From contig JAFGAS010000086.1 in NCBI GenBank assembly GCA_016933535.1, forward strand, positions 62,001-126,000: 64,000 nt of DNA. The letters are read 5' to 3'. The position numbers were made by a program, and so were the translations under genes. The notes below the pieces were generated by a model that saw only the letters and a program-made list of their open reading frames with translations, was not told the DNA's origin and did not search any database. Source of the DNA: Candidatus Zymogenaceae bacterium (GTDB lineage Bacteria; Desulfobacterota; Zymogenia; Zymogenales; Zymogenaceae). The number at the start of each line of letters is the position of its first letter. The stretch's first letter is position 1. Below, piece after piece: positions 1 through 8,714 of the stretch.

Positions 1-1
1 T

Positions 2-229
2 GATTTCGAATGGCAGGTATTTTGTTATCTAAAAGAAAACAATTACAAAGGCGTACTGTTGGTCGATGATATTTATTTTTCGGATGAAATGATTGAATTT
101 TGGAATAAGATCGATGTATTGAAATACGATCTGACGGATATCGGACACGGTGGCGGGATTACTCCCCTCGGAAATATTTCTGGAACGGGACTTGTTGATT
201 TTATGGGTGGCGTTGTTGTAAATAAATAG
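2..229 (+). CDS. Class I SAM-dependent methyltransferase-like protein, C-terminal part
   Basis: An open frame enters from the left edge and gives 75 residues before TAG. The visible part has a hydrophobic strand ending in a VDDI motif, a short helix with an FWNKI segment, and a C-terminal SGTGLVDF strand. This DDI...SGTGLV pattern is typical of the last part of small class I methyltransferases found in glycan and O-antigen clusters. The SAM-binding half lies outside the window, so substrate and start cannot be given. The next genes (acetyltransferase, methyltransferase, glycosyltransferase) fit a surface-polysaccharide locus. The family call is moderate; partial status is certain. Confidence 0.6.
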   Translation, partial: DFEWQVFCYLKENNYKGVLLVDDIYFSDEMIEFWNKIDVLKYDLTDIGHGGGITPLGNISGTGLVDFMGGVVVNK

Positions 230-241
230 TTTATTGGCATA

Positions 242-391
242 ATGTATAATGGGTTTATATGGGGATTCATAGAATATGACCTGACGAAATATTTCACTTA
301 TAGACTCCTATTACGAGAATTGGAGCGCTGCGCATCTCAGAATATCAAAGATCGGCCCCGTACCTACGAATTTTACCGATCGTACGGATAA
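242..391 (+). other. Possible 49-codon ORF between two glycan genes
   Basis: A short frame runs from ATG to TAA between the truncated methyltransferase and the acetyltransferase. Its predicted peptide is rich in aromatic and basic residues (ending TYEFYRSYG) and resembles the tail of a larger protein more than a complete one. No ribosome-binding site stands out. It may be a remnant of a decayed gene or chance. No function is proposed. Confidence 0.15.
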
Positions 392-404
392 AGCAAGGCA
401 CGGC

Positions 405-1002
405 ATGAAAGGTTTTCTGAAAATAATAGCGCTAAATCCGTTTAAGAAGAAGCGTAAGACCCTGCAGGAGAGGTACTCCTCCCGATACCGTATTGGCAGA
501 TGGTCCTATGGCGACCTCCGAATTAGGGGCTCCGGCCCAAGAGGCGAGAATGGCAACTTCGAAATAGGGTCATTTTGCTCGGTAGCGCGGGGTGTCCAGG
601 TTTTCATCGGAGGTGAGCATCGCCCTGATTGGGTTACGACTTTTCCCTTCAGCGTTATTTGGAAAAAATACGGCCATATCCCCGGCATCCAATGGCGACG
701 TGATCATCGGTAACGACGTCTGGATCGGCTCAGAGGCAACTATCATATCCGGCGTACGAGTTGGCGACGGGGCGGTTATCGGTGCGAGAGCTGTCGTAAC
801 CGGCGACGTCCCCCCTTATGCTATCGCCGCGGGCAACCCGGCGCGTATCGTAAAGATGCGGTTTGAAGAGAAAACCATTGATCGGCTCCTGCAAATACGA
901 TGGTGGGAATGGGAAGACAAGCGAATCGAAAAGGCTCTCCCGCTGCTCCTGAGTACCGATATCGAGGCATTCCTTCGAGCAGTCGAGAATGGTGAGATTT
1001 AG
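405..1002 (+). pseudogene. CatB-like hexapeptide acetyltransferase, frameshifted
   Basis: Two overlapping frames each encode half of one protein. The first (from ATG 405) contains the xenobiotic-acetyltransferase start: IGSFCSVARGV, then a GGEHRPDWVTTFPF segment. It goes out of frame at about 680-700. The second carries the left-handed beta-helix end NGDVIIGNDVWIGSEATI, GDGAVIGARAVVTGDV and the closing AAGNPARIVKMRF. Joined, they match the usual length (about 200 residues) of CatB/Vat-type O-acetyltransferases, which use acetyl-CoA and act as trimers. In this setting the substrate is more likely a surface sugar than an antibiotic. The indel could be a real mutation or an assembly error at a short GGCATCC-type tract. 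Family certain, functionality doubtful. Confidence 0.75.
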
Positions 1003-1104
1003 AGCAGCCCGCTCTTAGGTCACCGGCCAAGGCCGGCAAGGATAGGCCCGGCCGGCTGGTCTTTCGACATCACGCAACTTCGTTCATCGACAAGAGGGAT
1101 CGTA

Positions 1105-1794
1105 ATGAAAAGAAGGGACGTAATTCAGAAAATAATTGATGCGAAAAAAGCCCGCACCTACCTGGAAATCGGTATCGGTGGTGGGAAGAATTTCCTTCGA
1201 ATAAGGGCAAGTAAAAAGACCGCGGTTGACCCGAACTTCACATTCTCAAGAAGGCGCAGGATAGAATGGACATTTAGGAACCTATCTAATGTGAGGGCGA
1301 AGCTCTACGAGTGCACGAGCGATCGTTATTTTGCGCTTAAGAAACCGACAGATCGTTTTGACGTAGTCTTTGTTGACGGGCTGCACACGTATGAGCAGTC
1401 TTTACGAGACGTCATCAATTCTCTTAACCACCTCAATAAAACGGGCGTAATCATAATGCATGATTGCAGTCCGCCGGATAAGGCATCGGCGCAGCCGGCC
1501 GAGTCTGTCAAGCATGCTGCTGAATTGAATCCATCCGGATGCAGCAGTGGATGGTGCGGAGATGTATGGAAGACTATCTGCTACCTGAGAAGTCATAGGA
1601 AGGATCTGAACGTATTCGTGCTCGATTTCGATTATGGAATGGGAATAGTGACAAGAGGACAAGCCGAAAGTTACCTGGACTTAAGCAAAGATGAGTTGGA
1701 TAAGATGACGTATGATGATCTTGAGAAGGATAGAAACAACCTCCTTAACCTGAAGGATATGCGTTATTTATCTGAGTTCCTGGGGAATATTTAA
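1105..1794 (+). CDS. Class I SAM-dependent methyltransferase (Methyltransf_24 type)
   Basis: The 229-residue protein has the N-terminal SAM-binding loop YLEIGIGGGKNF (about residues 20-31), an acidic residue after the second strand (VDPNF), and the motif FDVVFVDGLHTYEQS near residue 90. That motif is followed by IIMHDCSPP, the metal/acidic loop usual in this cephalosporin-hydroxylase-like methyltransferase group. Members are common in O-antigen and glycan clusters, where they O-methylate sugars. The neighbouring acetyltransferase and glycosyltransferase suggest the same here (inference). The C-terminal 40 residues are charged and less conserved. Confidence 0.75.
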   Translation: MKRRDVIQKIIDAKKARTYLEIGIGGGKNFLRIRASKKTAVDPNFTFSRRRRIEWTFRNLSNVRAKLYECTSDRYFALKKPTDRFDVVFVDGLHTYEQSLRDVINSLNHLNKTGVIIMHDCSPPDKASAQPAESVKHAAELNPSGCSSGWCGDVWKTICYLRSHRKDLNVFVLDFDYGMGIVTRGQAESYLDLSKDELDKMTYDDLEKDRNNLLNLKDMRYLSEFLGNI

Positions 1795-1970
1795 TTAAAT
1801 TCAATGCGGGCGGCTGTGATGATCATGGCAGAATGGATGATAGCCTCAGTTGAACTGCGCGTATACAGGGCCAAGAAGTATGATGATGAACATATAGTCT
1901 CAAAATTCCCGCTACTACCCAATGATTATCAGAACACCGGAATCCTTACCCGGCATTTCGTATTTTATCT

Positions 1971-2873
1971 TTAGATAGTGTCCAATCCTTTATGGTCGGT
2001 CAATTCATGTAAGAATGCCCTTGATGTCTCGATAATTATTTGATTGCGCACAATTCTTTCCTTTCTTTTCCCGGATAGTGTACCCAGAATTGAGTATATC
2101 CTCAGGAAAAACAGTTTACGTCGAGCTCTCGCTATCCTCCCACGGACAATCGATTCTATTTGGTCTTTTGAGTAGTGTTTCTTGAAAAAAAGGTGCTTGC
2201 CGTTCTGCCTTCTCAGGCGAGTCTCTTTTGTTGGGATCCTTGTCTCGCTTGCTCCGCCTATATGGTCGATGGCAACGTCCGGGTAATATGAGATCGTCAG
2301 TCCTTTCTTTCTAATCCGTAAGGCCAAATCAGCCTCTTCGGCGTATAGGAAATAATCCTCATCGAAGCCGCCAACGCTTTCGTAGACTTTGCGCGGGATC
2401 ATAATACAGGCGCCGATGATCCACGCGATATCCCCGGCCAAGCCCTTAAGCAGATGGCCCGGATAATGTTCACCGGGGTAGTCATAATGCGGCGGTGCCA
2501 ATCTACCGCTATCCTTAATTACGGAAGGCCCCATCATTCCGCATTTCGGGTGGCTATCCATATAGTCAGCCATCCGGCGTATATCGTTATCCTGCCGTAA
2601 TTTAGCGTCGGGGTTAAGTATCAATATAAAGCGGCCTTTGGCTTGCCTGAAGCCAATATTGCATCCGCTTCCAAAGCCCACATTCTTATCGCCGGCAATT
2701 AGTTTACCGGAAAAGTCAATTTTTTTTAAAACCTCAATACTGCTGTCGGCACTGGCATTATCGACAACGATAATTTCGTAAGTAATGTTTTTTTGCATTA
2801 GTATCGAATTAATGCATGATGTAATGATGTCGGCCGTATTGTAGTTTACGACGATTACGCTTACATCCATCAT
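1971..2873 (-). CDS. Glycosyltransferase family 2 (rhamnosyltransferase-like)
   Basis: The 300-residue protein starts MMDVSVIVVNYNTAD, the GT-A nucleotide-binding strand. It continues with IIVVDNASADSS, DKNVGFGSGCNIG and the DxD-like site LILNPDAKL near residue 95. It then has the acceptor-loop motif GGFDEDYFLYAEEADLALRIRKKG around 170-190 (rule-of-thumb ED/EE catalytic base). This order is typical of WsbD/rhamnosyltransferase-type GT2 enzymes that transfer a sugar from an NDP-donor to a lipid-linked glycan at the cytoplasmic membrane. No membrane segment is present. It faces the preceding methyltransferase gene convergently and has an AT-rich upstream region. Donor and acceptor cannot be read from sequence. 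Confidence 0.88.
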   Translation of the reverse strand: MMDVSVIVVNYNTADIITSCINSILMQKNITYEIIVVDNASADSSIEVLKKIDFSGKLIAGDKNVGFGSGCNIGFRQAKGRFILILNPDAKLRQDNDIRRMADYMDSHPKCGMMGPSVIKDSGRLAPPHYDYPGEHYPGHLLKGLAGDIAWIIGACIMIPRKVYESVGGFDEDYFLYAEEADLALRIRKKGLTISYYPDVAIDHIGGASETRIPTKETRLRRQNGKHLFFKKHYSKDQIESIVRGRIARARRKLFFLRIYSILGTLSGKRKERIVRNQIIIETSRAFLHELTDHKGLDTI

Positions 2874-3140
2874 CTCGGCCTCTCAACTTTCGATATATGA
2901 ATATTATAACATCAAGGAGTTACTATTTTTATACTTTTTATCGATAATGTTTTAGTATTGATTAAATTTAGCAGGAAGACCGTGATTCGTCAACATAATT
3001 TAGCGTTTACGTTCCGCCTATTAGAATAATAGTTAACTAAAAGCCTTTAAAAGGAATTACCGCTCTTACTGCCTGAAGAAACATCCAATTGAATAGTAGC
3101 CTGTTACGGTAATCGAAGATAAGAACAAAGGGCTTATCAG

Positions 3141-3172
3141 CTATTTCAGGCGTTAAGCGCCTGCAGAAATAG
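3141..3172. repeat. Imperfect inverted repeat (hairpin)
   Basis: CTATTTC-AGGCG, a TTAA-containing loop, then CGCCT, a three-base bulge (GCA) and GAAATAG can pair over 12 base pairs. No T-tract follows on either strand, so it is not a standard terminator. It may be a small repeat or an RNA hairpin. Confidence 0.4.
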
Positions 3173-3246
3173 AAATATAGGAATTGGTGGGAACGATCCG
3201 GAGTGCCGATACGGATAGTAAGTTACTTGCCGAGAGCTACACGTCC

Positions 3247-3285
3247 GAGATTGCCGTGTCGTCTTCGGCCCCTCGCAATGACGAG
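3247..3285. repeat. Short dispersed-type repeat with GATTGC...GCAATGAC ends
   Basis: Read on the minus strand the element begins GTCATTGCGAGGGGCCGAAG and ends GGCAATCTC. The ends are inverted (ATTGC/GCAAT). Elements of this general form are scattered between genes in several bacterial genomes; the family assignment is from memory and cannot be checked here. Only one copy was seen in this window. Confidence 0.35.
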
Positions 3286-3556
3286 ACTCGCGTTTATTCT
3301 TTAATCAAAGAAGTCCCGAGACAAATTTGCGCCTTCCGATCACTGCGCTTATCATCAAGAGAAACGAGATCAACAAGGCGAACACCAGGGAAGCGCGGAA
3401 AAAGCTGATCGAGGAGATCGAGACCAACGCTTCAGTGGCTGGGTTGGAAGTCTGATTGCTTACTGCCTCCCCTCCTCTCCCGTCAACGTGATCATCTTTG
3501 TTTTCCGTAAACGTTCGGGGTCTCGTTCCTGTCTCGTCATGGACCTGTACGGGCAA

Positions 3557-4504
3557 CTACATGACAACGCGGAAGGACACATAGGCTACGTATATGATCA
3601 CGAGAATCCCGCCCTCCCATCGATTGAGGCGGCGGCCGCTGATCGCCAGCACGAACACCAGCACCGCGGTCGCGAGCATTACGGCCAGGTCAAACGGGCG
3701 TATGGTCTCGGTGATCAGGGGGGATATCAGCGAAACGATGCCCAGGATGGCGAGGATATTAAAGATGTTTGAGCCGACGATATTTCCCACCGAAATATCG
3801 TTCTCCTTCTTGAAGGAGGCGACCACCGACGTCGCCAACTCCGGAAGACTCGTCCCGATGGCTACGATCGTGAGGCCGATTACCGCCTGGCTCATCCCTA
3901 GCACGTGCGCAACGGCCACCGCTCCCGTGACGAACAGGTTCCCGCCCCATACCAGCAATAACCCCCCTGAAAGGACAAACATAACATCGCGCAGGAGACT
4001 CCGCTGTCCCTTCGGTACGTACGGCTCTTCACCGCCGAGGGTTTTCGTGTTATCGCTCGTTTTTGCCTGAGCGATACTGAAAACGGTGTAGCAGATTATC
4101 CCCAGGACCAAAAGCGTCCCTTCCCACCGGTCGAGCGACCCGTCGGCGAGCATCATGAGAAGGATGACTGATACCCCGATCATGACGGGGATCTGCACCC
4201 TGATGAGATCGTTCGTTTTCTTGAGGGGGTAGATGAGCGCGGCTATCCCGAGGATCAGTGCGACGTTCATGATGTTGGAGCCGACCACGTTGCCGACGGC
4301 GATATCGGCGCCCCCCTCCAGCGCGGCCTTGATGCCGACGACGAGCTCCGGGCTGCTGGTTCCCAGCGCCACGACAGTAAGACCCACGACGAGCCGGGTA
4401 ATCCCCATCCGCAGCGCAAGCGAGGAGCTTCCGCGCACAAGTCCCTCGGCCCCGGCATACAGGAGGACCAATCCCGCGATGATATATCCTGTTGAAAGGA
4501 ACAC
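3557..4504 (-). CDS. yrbG: Calcium/sodium antiporter, CaCA family (YrbG-like)
   Basis: The 315-residue inner-membrane protein shows the two inverted alpha-repeats that define the cation/Ca2+ exchanger family. The first has GTSSPELVVGIKAA followed by VGNVVGSNIMN (about 48-80); the second has GTSLPELATSVVAS followed by VGNIVGSNIFN (about 215-250). The conserved Glu and Asn of these repeats bind Ca2+ and Na+. Ten hydrophobic segments are expected and the length matches YrbG. It probably exchanges Na+ for Ca2+ across the cytoplasmic membrane; ion selectivity is not determined by sequence alone. It stands as a single gene. Confidence 0.92.
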   Translation of the reverse strand: MFLSTGYIIAGLVLLYAGAEGLVRGSSSLALRMGITRLVVGLTVVALGTSSPELVVGIKAALEGGADIAVGNVVGSNIMNVALILGIAALIYPLKKTNDLIRVQIPVMIGVSVILLMMLADGSLDRWEGTLLVLGIICYTVFSIAQAKTSDNTKTLGGEEPYVPKGQRSLLRDVMFVLSGGLLLVWGGNLFVTGAVAVAHVLGMSQAVIGLTIVAIGTSLPELATSVVASFKKENDISVGNIVGSNIFNILAILGIVSLISPLITETIRPFDLAVMLATAVLVFVLAISGRRLNRWEGGILVIIYVAYVSFRVVM

Positions 4505-4652
4505 GGGCTAAAACCTCACTGTTGACATGCCGCGCCCCGGCCCTCCGATTACACAGTCACTTACCCTATCCACCATGCCCTATCGCGGAAATAATGTTGA
4601 CCGACGTAATACGTGATCATGGAGACGGGATATAGGGACGCTCCGTACCCGC

Positions 4653-5825
4653 CTATTCCATTCCCCTATTCTTCTCTCCCGTCAGCGTAATTTTAACGAT
4701 CTCCGGATGGGTGAAGACGCGCGCCGGCGGCCCCCAGGTGCCCAGACCGCTGGATACGTAGACCTGCATCGGGCCCACGCGGCGGTATCCGTAGTCCACG
4801 AGGTAGACCATCCTGGTTATCAGATTGAGGGGAAACAGTTGGCCGTGGTGGGAATGCCCGGAAAGCATCAGGTCGATCCCGTAATTCGAGTACTCCTTCA
4901 TCCTGATGGGCGGATGAAACATCAAGATCGTTGGGAGATTCGGGTCTCCCTTTTTCATAAGTTCCGGTACCGACGGCTCTTCTTTCTCGCCGAACCTGCT
5001 GTCAGCGGGGTCGTCCAGCCCTATCAGGTTGACCAGGCCCGGCAGCGTCACCGCCTCGTCCCGGAGCACGCGGATTCCCGCAGACTTCATGAAGCCCTCG
5101 GCCTTTTCATGCCCCGCGTAAAACTCGTGGTTTCCCAGCACTGCGTAGACCCCCCGGGGGGCCTTCAGCCCCGCGAGGATCTCGGGCATGTGGTCCAGCC
5201 CTTCCACGCTCTCGTCCAGCAGGTCTCCCCCGATCAGGATGATATCCGGGTGCTCGGCGTTGATTTTTTCGACAAAGGCCGCAAGGCGCCGCTCATGGAT
5301 GATGAGGCCCAGGTGCACGTCCGAGATAAAGACGATTGTCGTGGGGTTATTGGCCTTCGGGAGTGCCGGGAGCGCCACCTCCAGGGGCCTGACCCTGATG
5401 ACCTGCGTGTTGACCCACCCCAACAGAAGGACAAGTGATACCAGCGCAATGGAGCCGAAAAAGGCGATCCTCCCGAACAGCAGCCGGTCGGCGGTAAGCC
5501 GTTCGGGGATGATGGGGACAAAGGATTCTACCAGTCTCACGATGTCCGAGAGAAACGCAAGCAGAAAGAAATAGAGCATCGCGCCCATCCAGACCGACCC
5601 GACGATCGTCAGGACATTGCATACCTGGCAGTAGGCGGTATTCCTGAAAAAGATACTGACCGGAAAGGCCAGGACTACCGCCACAAACAGGACCTTGAGC
5701 CAGACCACCCACCTGCCGTCGGTCGAAAGCGCTGAAAAACCGCGCAGGTAGATATAGGCATTGATCAGCGTGTAGATTGAAACGGCGACGACTAAAAAGA
5801 TGATGAAGGCCTTCGTGCTCTGCAT
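4653..5825 (-). CDS. Membrane-anchored metallophosphoesterase (YkuE-like)
   Basis: The 390-residue protein begins with about four membrane segments (roughly 7-27, 42-62, 70-95, 120-140) followed by a calcineurin-like phosphoesterase domain. All metal-binding motifs are present: D169 and H171 in SDVHLG, D201 in GGDLLDE, N232-H233 in GNHEF, H304 in FHPP, and H324/H326 in SGHSHHGQ. Related YkuE/LpxH-like proteins act on phospho-lipids or other phosphoesters at the membrane; the substrate here is unknown. The gene is transcribed away from the VIT/VWA gene and has a strong -10 element with a palindrome just upstream (5853-5876). Confidence 0.88.
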   Translation of the reverse strand: MQSTKAFIIFLVVAVSIYTLINAYIYLRGFSALSTDGRWVVWLKVLFVAVVLAFPVSIFFRNTAYCQVCNVLTIVGSVWMGAMLYFFLLAFLSDIVRLVESFVPIIPERLTADRLLFGRIAFFGSIALVSLVLLLGWVNTQVIRVRPLEVALPALPKANNPTTIVFISDVHLGLIIHERRLAAFVEKINAEHPDIILIGGDLLDESVEGLDHMPEILAGLKAPRGVYAVLGNHEFYAGHEKAEGFMKSAGIRVLRDEAVTLPGLVNLIGLDDPADSRFGEKEEPSVPELMKKGDPNLPTILMFHPPIRMKEYSNYGIDLMLSGHSHHGQLFPLNLITRMVYLVDYGYRRVGPMQVYVSSGLGTWGPPARVFTHPEIVKITLTGEKNRGME

Positions 5826-5852
5826 TGACGTTTCCCATCCATGAAAAATTGT

Positions 5853-5876
5853 ATTATACTATAGCTCTGGCTATAG
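5853..5876 (-). promoter_or_regulatory. Promoter -10 TATAAT with adjacent palindromic operator-like site
   Basis: On the minus strand a consensus TATAAT (5858-5853) lies 27 bases before the metallophosphoesterase start. Directly upstream is a perfect inverted repeat CTATAGC-CAGA-GCTATAG (5876-5859), which would occupy the spacer between -35 and -10. No good -35 hexamer is present. A repressor, or a MerR-type activator working in the spacer, could bind here; this is an inference. Confidence 0.55.
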
Positions 5877-5933
5877 CGTAATCAAAAACTACGCCGCGGT
5901 GGAACAAAAGGGGCCCTTCCCTGTCAATAACCG

Positions 5934-5955
5934 TTAGAAACCGCATTAGAAACCG
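5934..5955. repeat. Direct repeat in the VIT/VWA gene leader
   Basis: TTAGAAACCG occurs twice (5934-5943 and 5946-5955), 12 bases apart, just before the AAGGAGAG ribosome-binding site of the next gene. It may be a regulator half-site pair or a small duplication. Confidence 0.3.
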
Positions 5956-5971
5956 AATCAAGGAGAGATAT

Positions 5972-8083
5972 ATGAGAGTAATACGCTTTTTCTTACTCGC
6001 CCTGGCCCTGCTGCTTTTACCGGGCCTTGTTTTTGCCGACGGCATCATCATCATCGATCCGCCGCCGCATCCGCCCAAACCCATCATCCCGCTTGAGGTG
6101 AAGTACCACAAGGTCACGGTCGATATCACCAATCAGGTCTCGACCACACACATCGACGAGGTCTTCGTCAACCCGAACGATATCGACCTGGAGGGAACCT
6201 TTATCTTCCCCCTGCCTGAAGGCGCTTCTTTTTCCGACCTGGCCATGTATATCGACGGAAAGAAGGTCGAGGGGAAGGTGCTTGACGCCGGTGAGGCCCG
6301 AAGGACCTACGAGGATATTGTCAGGAGGCTCAAGGACCCGGCGCTGCTTGAATACGTTAACCGGAACACCTTCAAGCTGCGGGTCTACCCGATCCCCGCT
6401 CGCGGAGAAAAACGGATTGAGATAACCTACACCGAGACATTGAAATACGACTTCGGGACCGTCAGGTATGTCTACCCCCTCAATACCGAGAAGTTTTCCT
6501 CGGCCCCTTTAAAAGAGGTCTCTCTCGACGTTTCGATCAATTCCTCGGCCCCCATAACCACCGTATACTCACCGTCCCACGAGATCGACATCGCCCGCAA
6601 GGGGACGAAAGACGTCAGGCTTTCCTACGAGGACAAGAATGTGCTGCCCGACAGGGACTTCGTCCTCTACTATAACGTTTCAGACAAAGACGTGGGCCTC
6701 TCCTTGATCACCTATAAGGAGAGCCGCGGCCCCGGATACTTTATGCTGCTCATATCTCCCCGGCAGGATATCGACCCATCGGACGTCGTTCCAAAAGACG
6801 TAACCTTTGTGCTTGATACCTCCGGAAGCATGAAGGGAGACAAGCTCACTCAGGCACAAAAGGCCCTGAAATACTGTATCGGCGCCCTCAACACCCGCGA
6901 TCGGTTCAACGTCATCCGATTTTCCACCGACACGGAGAAATTCAGGAGTGGGCCGGTCTCTCCCGACCGGACGAACCGGGACGCGGCGTTTAACTTCATC
7001 GACATGATGACGGCCCGGGGGGGAACGAACATCAACGACTCCCTTACCGATGCGCTCGGCGTCGTCACAGACAGGAAACGGCCCCACATCATCGTCTTTA
7101 TCACCGACGGTGAGCCGACCGTCGGGACGACCGATGTCGGCGCCATCATCAAGAACGTTGCGGCCGCAAACAGGGCAAAGACGCGAATCTTTGTCTTCGG
7201 CGTCGGGGAGGATATCAACACCCACCTGTTGGACAGGATATCCTCGACAAACCACGGGGTGTCAGAATATGTCACGCCGACGGAGAATATCGAGTCGGTC
7301 GTCTCAGGGTTCTTCACCAAGATCAATGATCCCGCCATGACCGACCTCGTGCTGAAGTCCAACCGGATCAGGCTCAAAGATTATTATCCGGTCACGCTTC
7401 CGGACCTTTTCGCCGGCTCCCAGATCACCGTCGTGGGAACCTATGAAGGCTCGGGGCCCTGCACCATCACGCTTTCCGGAACTACCGGGTCGCACGAAAC
7501 GGTCTTTGAATACCCGGTCACGTTCCCCGACCGCGACTCAAAGAACGATTTCCTCCCCCGGATATGGGCATCCAGAAAAGTCGCCTACCTCCTGGACGAG
7601 ATACGGCTTAACGGTGAAAATAGCGAACTGGTAAACGAGATCAAGGACTTGGCCACGACCTTCGGAATCGTAACACCGTATACGAGTTTCTTGGTGCTGG
7701 AGGACCGGGCCCAGGGATTCGTTCCCGCTTCCCCGGCCGATAGGGACGACGTCGATATGATGTCGGGAACCGGGGTGCTTAAAGAGGAGCGCGGAGGGTT
7801 TGCCCTTAAGTCCTCCGAGGCGATGCGGGACATGAAGGAAAAATCCGTCGTGGATACCCCAAAGCTTATGAGCATCAAGCAGGTGGGCGACCGGACGTTC
7901 CTCCTGCGCGACAAGACCTGGATCGATACGGCATATACGGAAGGAACCAGGACTGTCGATCTTTCCTTTAACTCCAACGCCTACTGGAAGTTCATATCCG
8001 AGCATCCCGGTATCGGTAAATTCCTCGCACTCGGCAACAACGTGATCTTCATCTACGATGGTGCGTGGTATCGGGTAAAGTAA
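5972..8083 (+). CDS. Exported VIT and von Willebrand factor A domain protein
   Basis: The 703-residue protein starts with a clear signal peptide (MRVIRFFLLALALLLLPGLVFA). A VIT domain follows (about 35-155, with FVNPNDIDLEGTFIFPLPEGA), then a VWA domain (about 275-455). The complete MIDAS metal site is visible as DTSGSMKGDKL, with a later GGTNI threonine loop and a FITDGEPT strand. The C-terminal part contains the ARRKVAYLL-like helical region of inter-alpha-trypsin-inhibitor-type proteins. No sorting or membrane anchor is visible at the C-terminus, so it is probably periplasmic or released. Such proteins bind protein ligands through Mg2+; the ligand is unknown. A strong AAGGAGAG site precedes ATG 5972, and a terminator follows the stop. 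Confidence 0.9.
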   Translation: MRVIRFFLLALALLLLPGLVFADGIIIIDPPPHPPKPIIPLEVKYHKVTVDITNQVSTTHIDEVFVNPNDIDLEGTFIFPLPEGASFSDLAMYIDGKKVEGKVLDAGEARRTYEDIVRRLKDPALLEYVNRNTFKLRVYPIPARGEKRIEITYTETLKYDFGTVRYVYPLNTEKFSSAPLKEVSLDVSINSSAPITTVYSPSHEIDIARKGTKDVRLSYEDKNVLPDRDFVLYYNVSDKDVGLSLITYKESRGPGYFMLLISPRQDIDPSDVVPKDVTFVLDTSGSMKGDKLTQAQKALKYCIGALNTRDRFNVIRFSTDTEKFRSGPVSPDRTNRDAAFNFIDMMTARGGTNINDSLTDALGVVTDRKRPHIIVFITDGEPTVGTTDVGAIIKNVAAANRAKTRIFVFGVGEDINTHLLDRISSTNHGVSEYVTPTENIESVVSGFFTKINDPAMTDLVLKSNRIRLKDYYPVTLPDLFAGSQITVVGTYEGSGPCTITLSGTTGSHETVFEYPVTFPDRDSKNDFLPRIWASRKVAYLLDEIRLNGENSELVNEIKDLATTFGIVTPYTSFLVLEDRAQGFVPASPADRDDVDMMSGTGVLKEERGGFALKSSEAMRDMKEKSVVDTPKLMSIKQVGDRTFLLRDKTWIDTAYTEGTRTVDLSFNSNAYWKFISEHPGIGKFLALGNNVIFIYDGAWYRVK

Positions 8084-8098
8084 CCGTAACCATAACAC

Positions 8099-8133
8099 AA
8101 AGGGCCGGGCGCAATCGCGCCCGGCCCTTTTTT
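8099..8133 (+). terminator. Rho-independent terminator of the VIT/VWA gene
   Basis: A perfect 14-base stem (AAAGGGCCGGGCGC / GCGCCCGGCCCTTT) with an AATC loop ends in a T6 run, 15 bases after the stop codon. The A-run on the other side could give weak termination for the convergent MarR gene. Confidence 0.93.
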
Positions 8134-8155
8134 AATCGTGTTTCGACAGATACCG

Positions 8156-8593
8156 TTACCGCATCATAAAGACAATTTTTTTCAGCGCGCGGTAGACTTC
8201 CTCTTTCTCCGAGATCGGCAGTCTCCCCAGCTCCTCAAAGAGCTTCGTACGGCATCCCAGTGGGACCGCCTTCATAATCTGCTCTCCGTCGTTTGTCAGG
8301 CTAACAATAACCCGGCGCGAATCTCCCGCGTCTTTCTTCTTTACCAGGAATCCCTTCCTGTTCAAACGGTTGGCGTATCCCTCGACGGTGGTGATATGCA
8401 GCCGTGTAAGGATCGCCAGCTCACTCAGGGATATCTTCGGGTTTTCTCCGACGGCACGCAAAATCTCCAATTGAGATGCCGTTACGCCGTAACCATCTTC
8501 CAGGAGTCTCTTTGTATACGACTTCTCTATCGCGTCAAACTCGTCCAGAAGCCGTGATATCAGGTAATAGATATTCTCTTCGGTTATGTCCAT
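8156..8593 (-). CDS. MarR family transcriptional regulator
   Basis: This 145-residue protein has the winged helix-turn-helix layout of MarR. There is an N-terminal dimerisation helix (YYLISRLLDEFDAIEKS), then recognition helices ASQLEILRAV...ISLSELAILTRLHITTVEGYANRL. The wing KKKDAGDSRRVIVSLTNDGEQ carries the conserved D-x-R residues, and a C-terminal helix ends the protein. MarR proteins bind palindromic operators as dimers and usually respond to small aromatic ligands or oxidants. The gene is alone and convergent with the VIT/VWA gene, so its target is not evident. Confidence 0.9.
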   Translation of the reverse strand: MDITEENIYYLISRLLDEFDAIEKSYTKRLLEDGYGVTASQLEILRAVGENPKISLSELAILTRLHITTVEGYANRLNRKGFLVKKKDAGDSRRVIVSLTNDGEQIMKAVPLGCRTKLFEELGRLPISEKEEVYRALKKIVFMMR

Positions 8594-8714
8594 GAATCGA
8601 CTAATGGCGTCCCCCGAACAGTGTCACGAAAAACCCCGGCCCGCCCTGCCGATACGCGCACGTGAAATATGACGCTTCCATACCGGGGCGTTATCCGTAA
8701 TGAATAGAATCCCC

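Larger units (their letters stand above)
2874..3556. other. Gene-poor intergenic region
   Basis: About 680 bases lie between the glycosyltransferase start and the antiporter stop. The first 300 bases are AT-rich and hold no convincing frame. They probably carry the promoter of the minus-strand glycosyltransferase. Two structured elements are visible (at 3141-3172 and 3247-3285, listed separately). Short frames exist on both strands but none has a ribosome-binding site and recognisable domain. Confidence 0.6.

Noticed and set aside
1804..1974. 56-codon plus-strand frame between the methyltransferase and glycosyltransferase genes
   Set aside because: No ribosome-binding site and no recognisable domain; it overlaps the end of the convergent glycosyltransferase gene.
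3184..3408. 74-codon plus-strand frame in the gene-poor region
   Set aside because: It covers the repeat element at 3247-3285 and its product is rich in Arg/Ser with no domain; likely chance.
3305..3556. 83-codon minus-strand frame after the antiporter with one hydrophobic stretch
   Set aside because: It begins with TTG directly after the antiporter stop, has no ribosome-binding site, and its N-terminal half is low-complexity with no family pattern.
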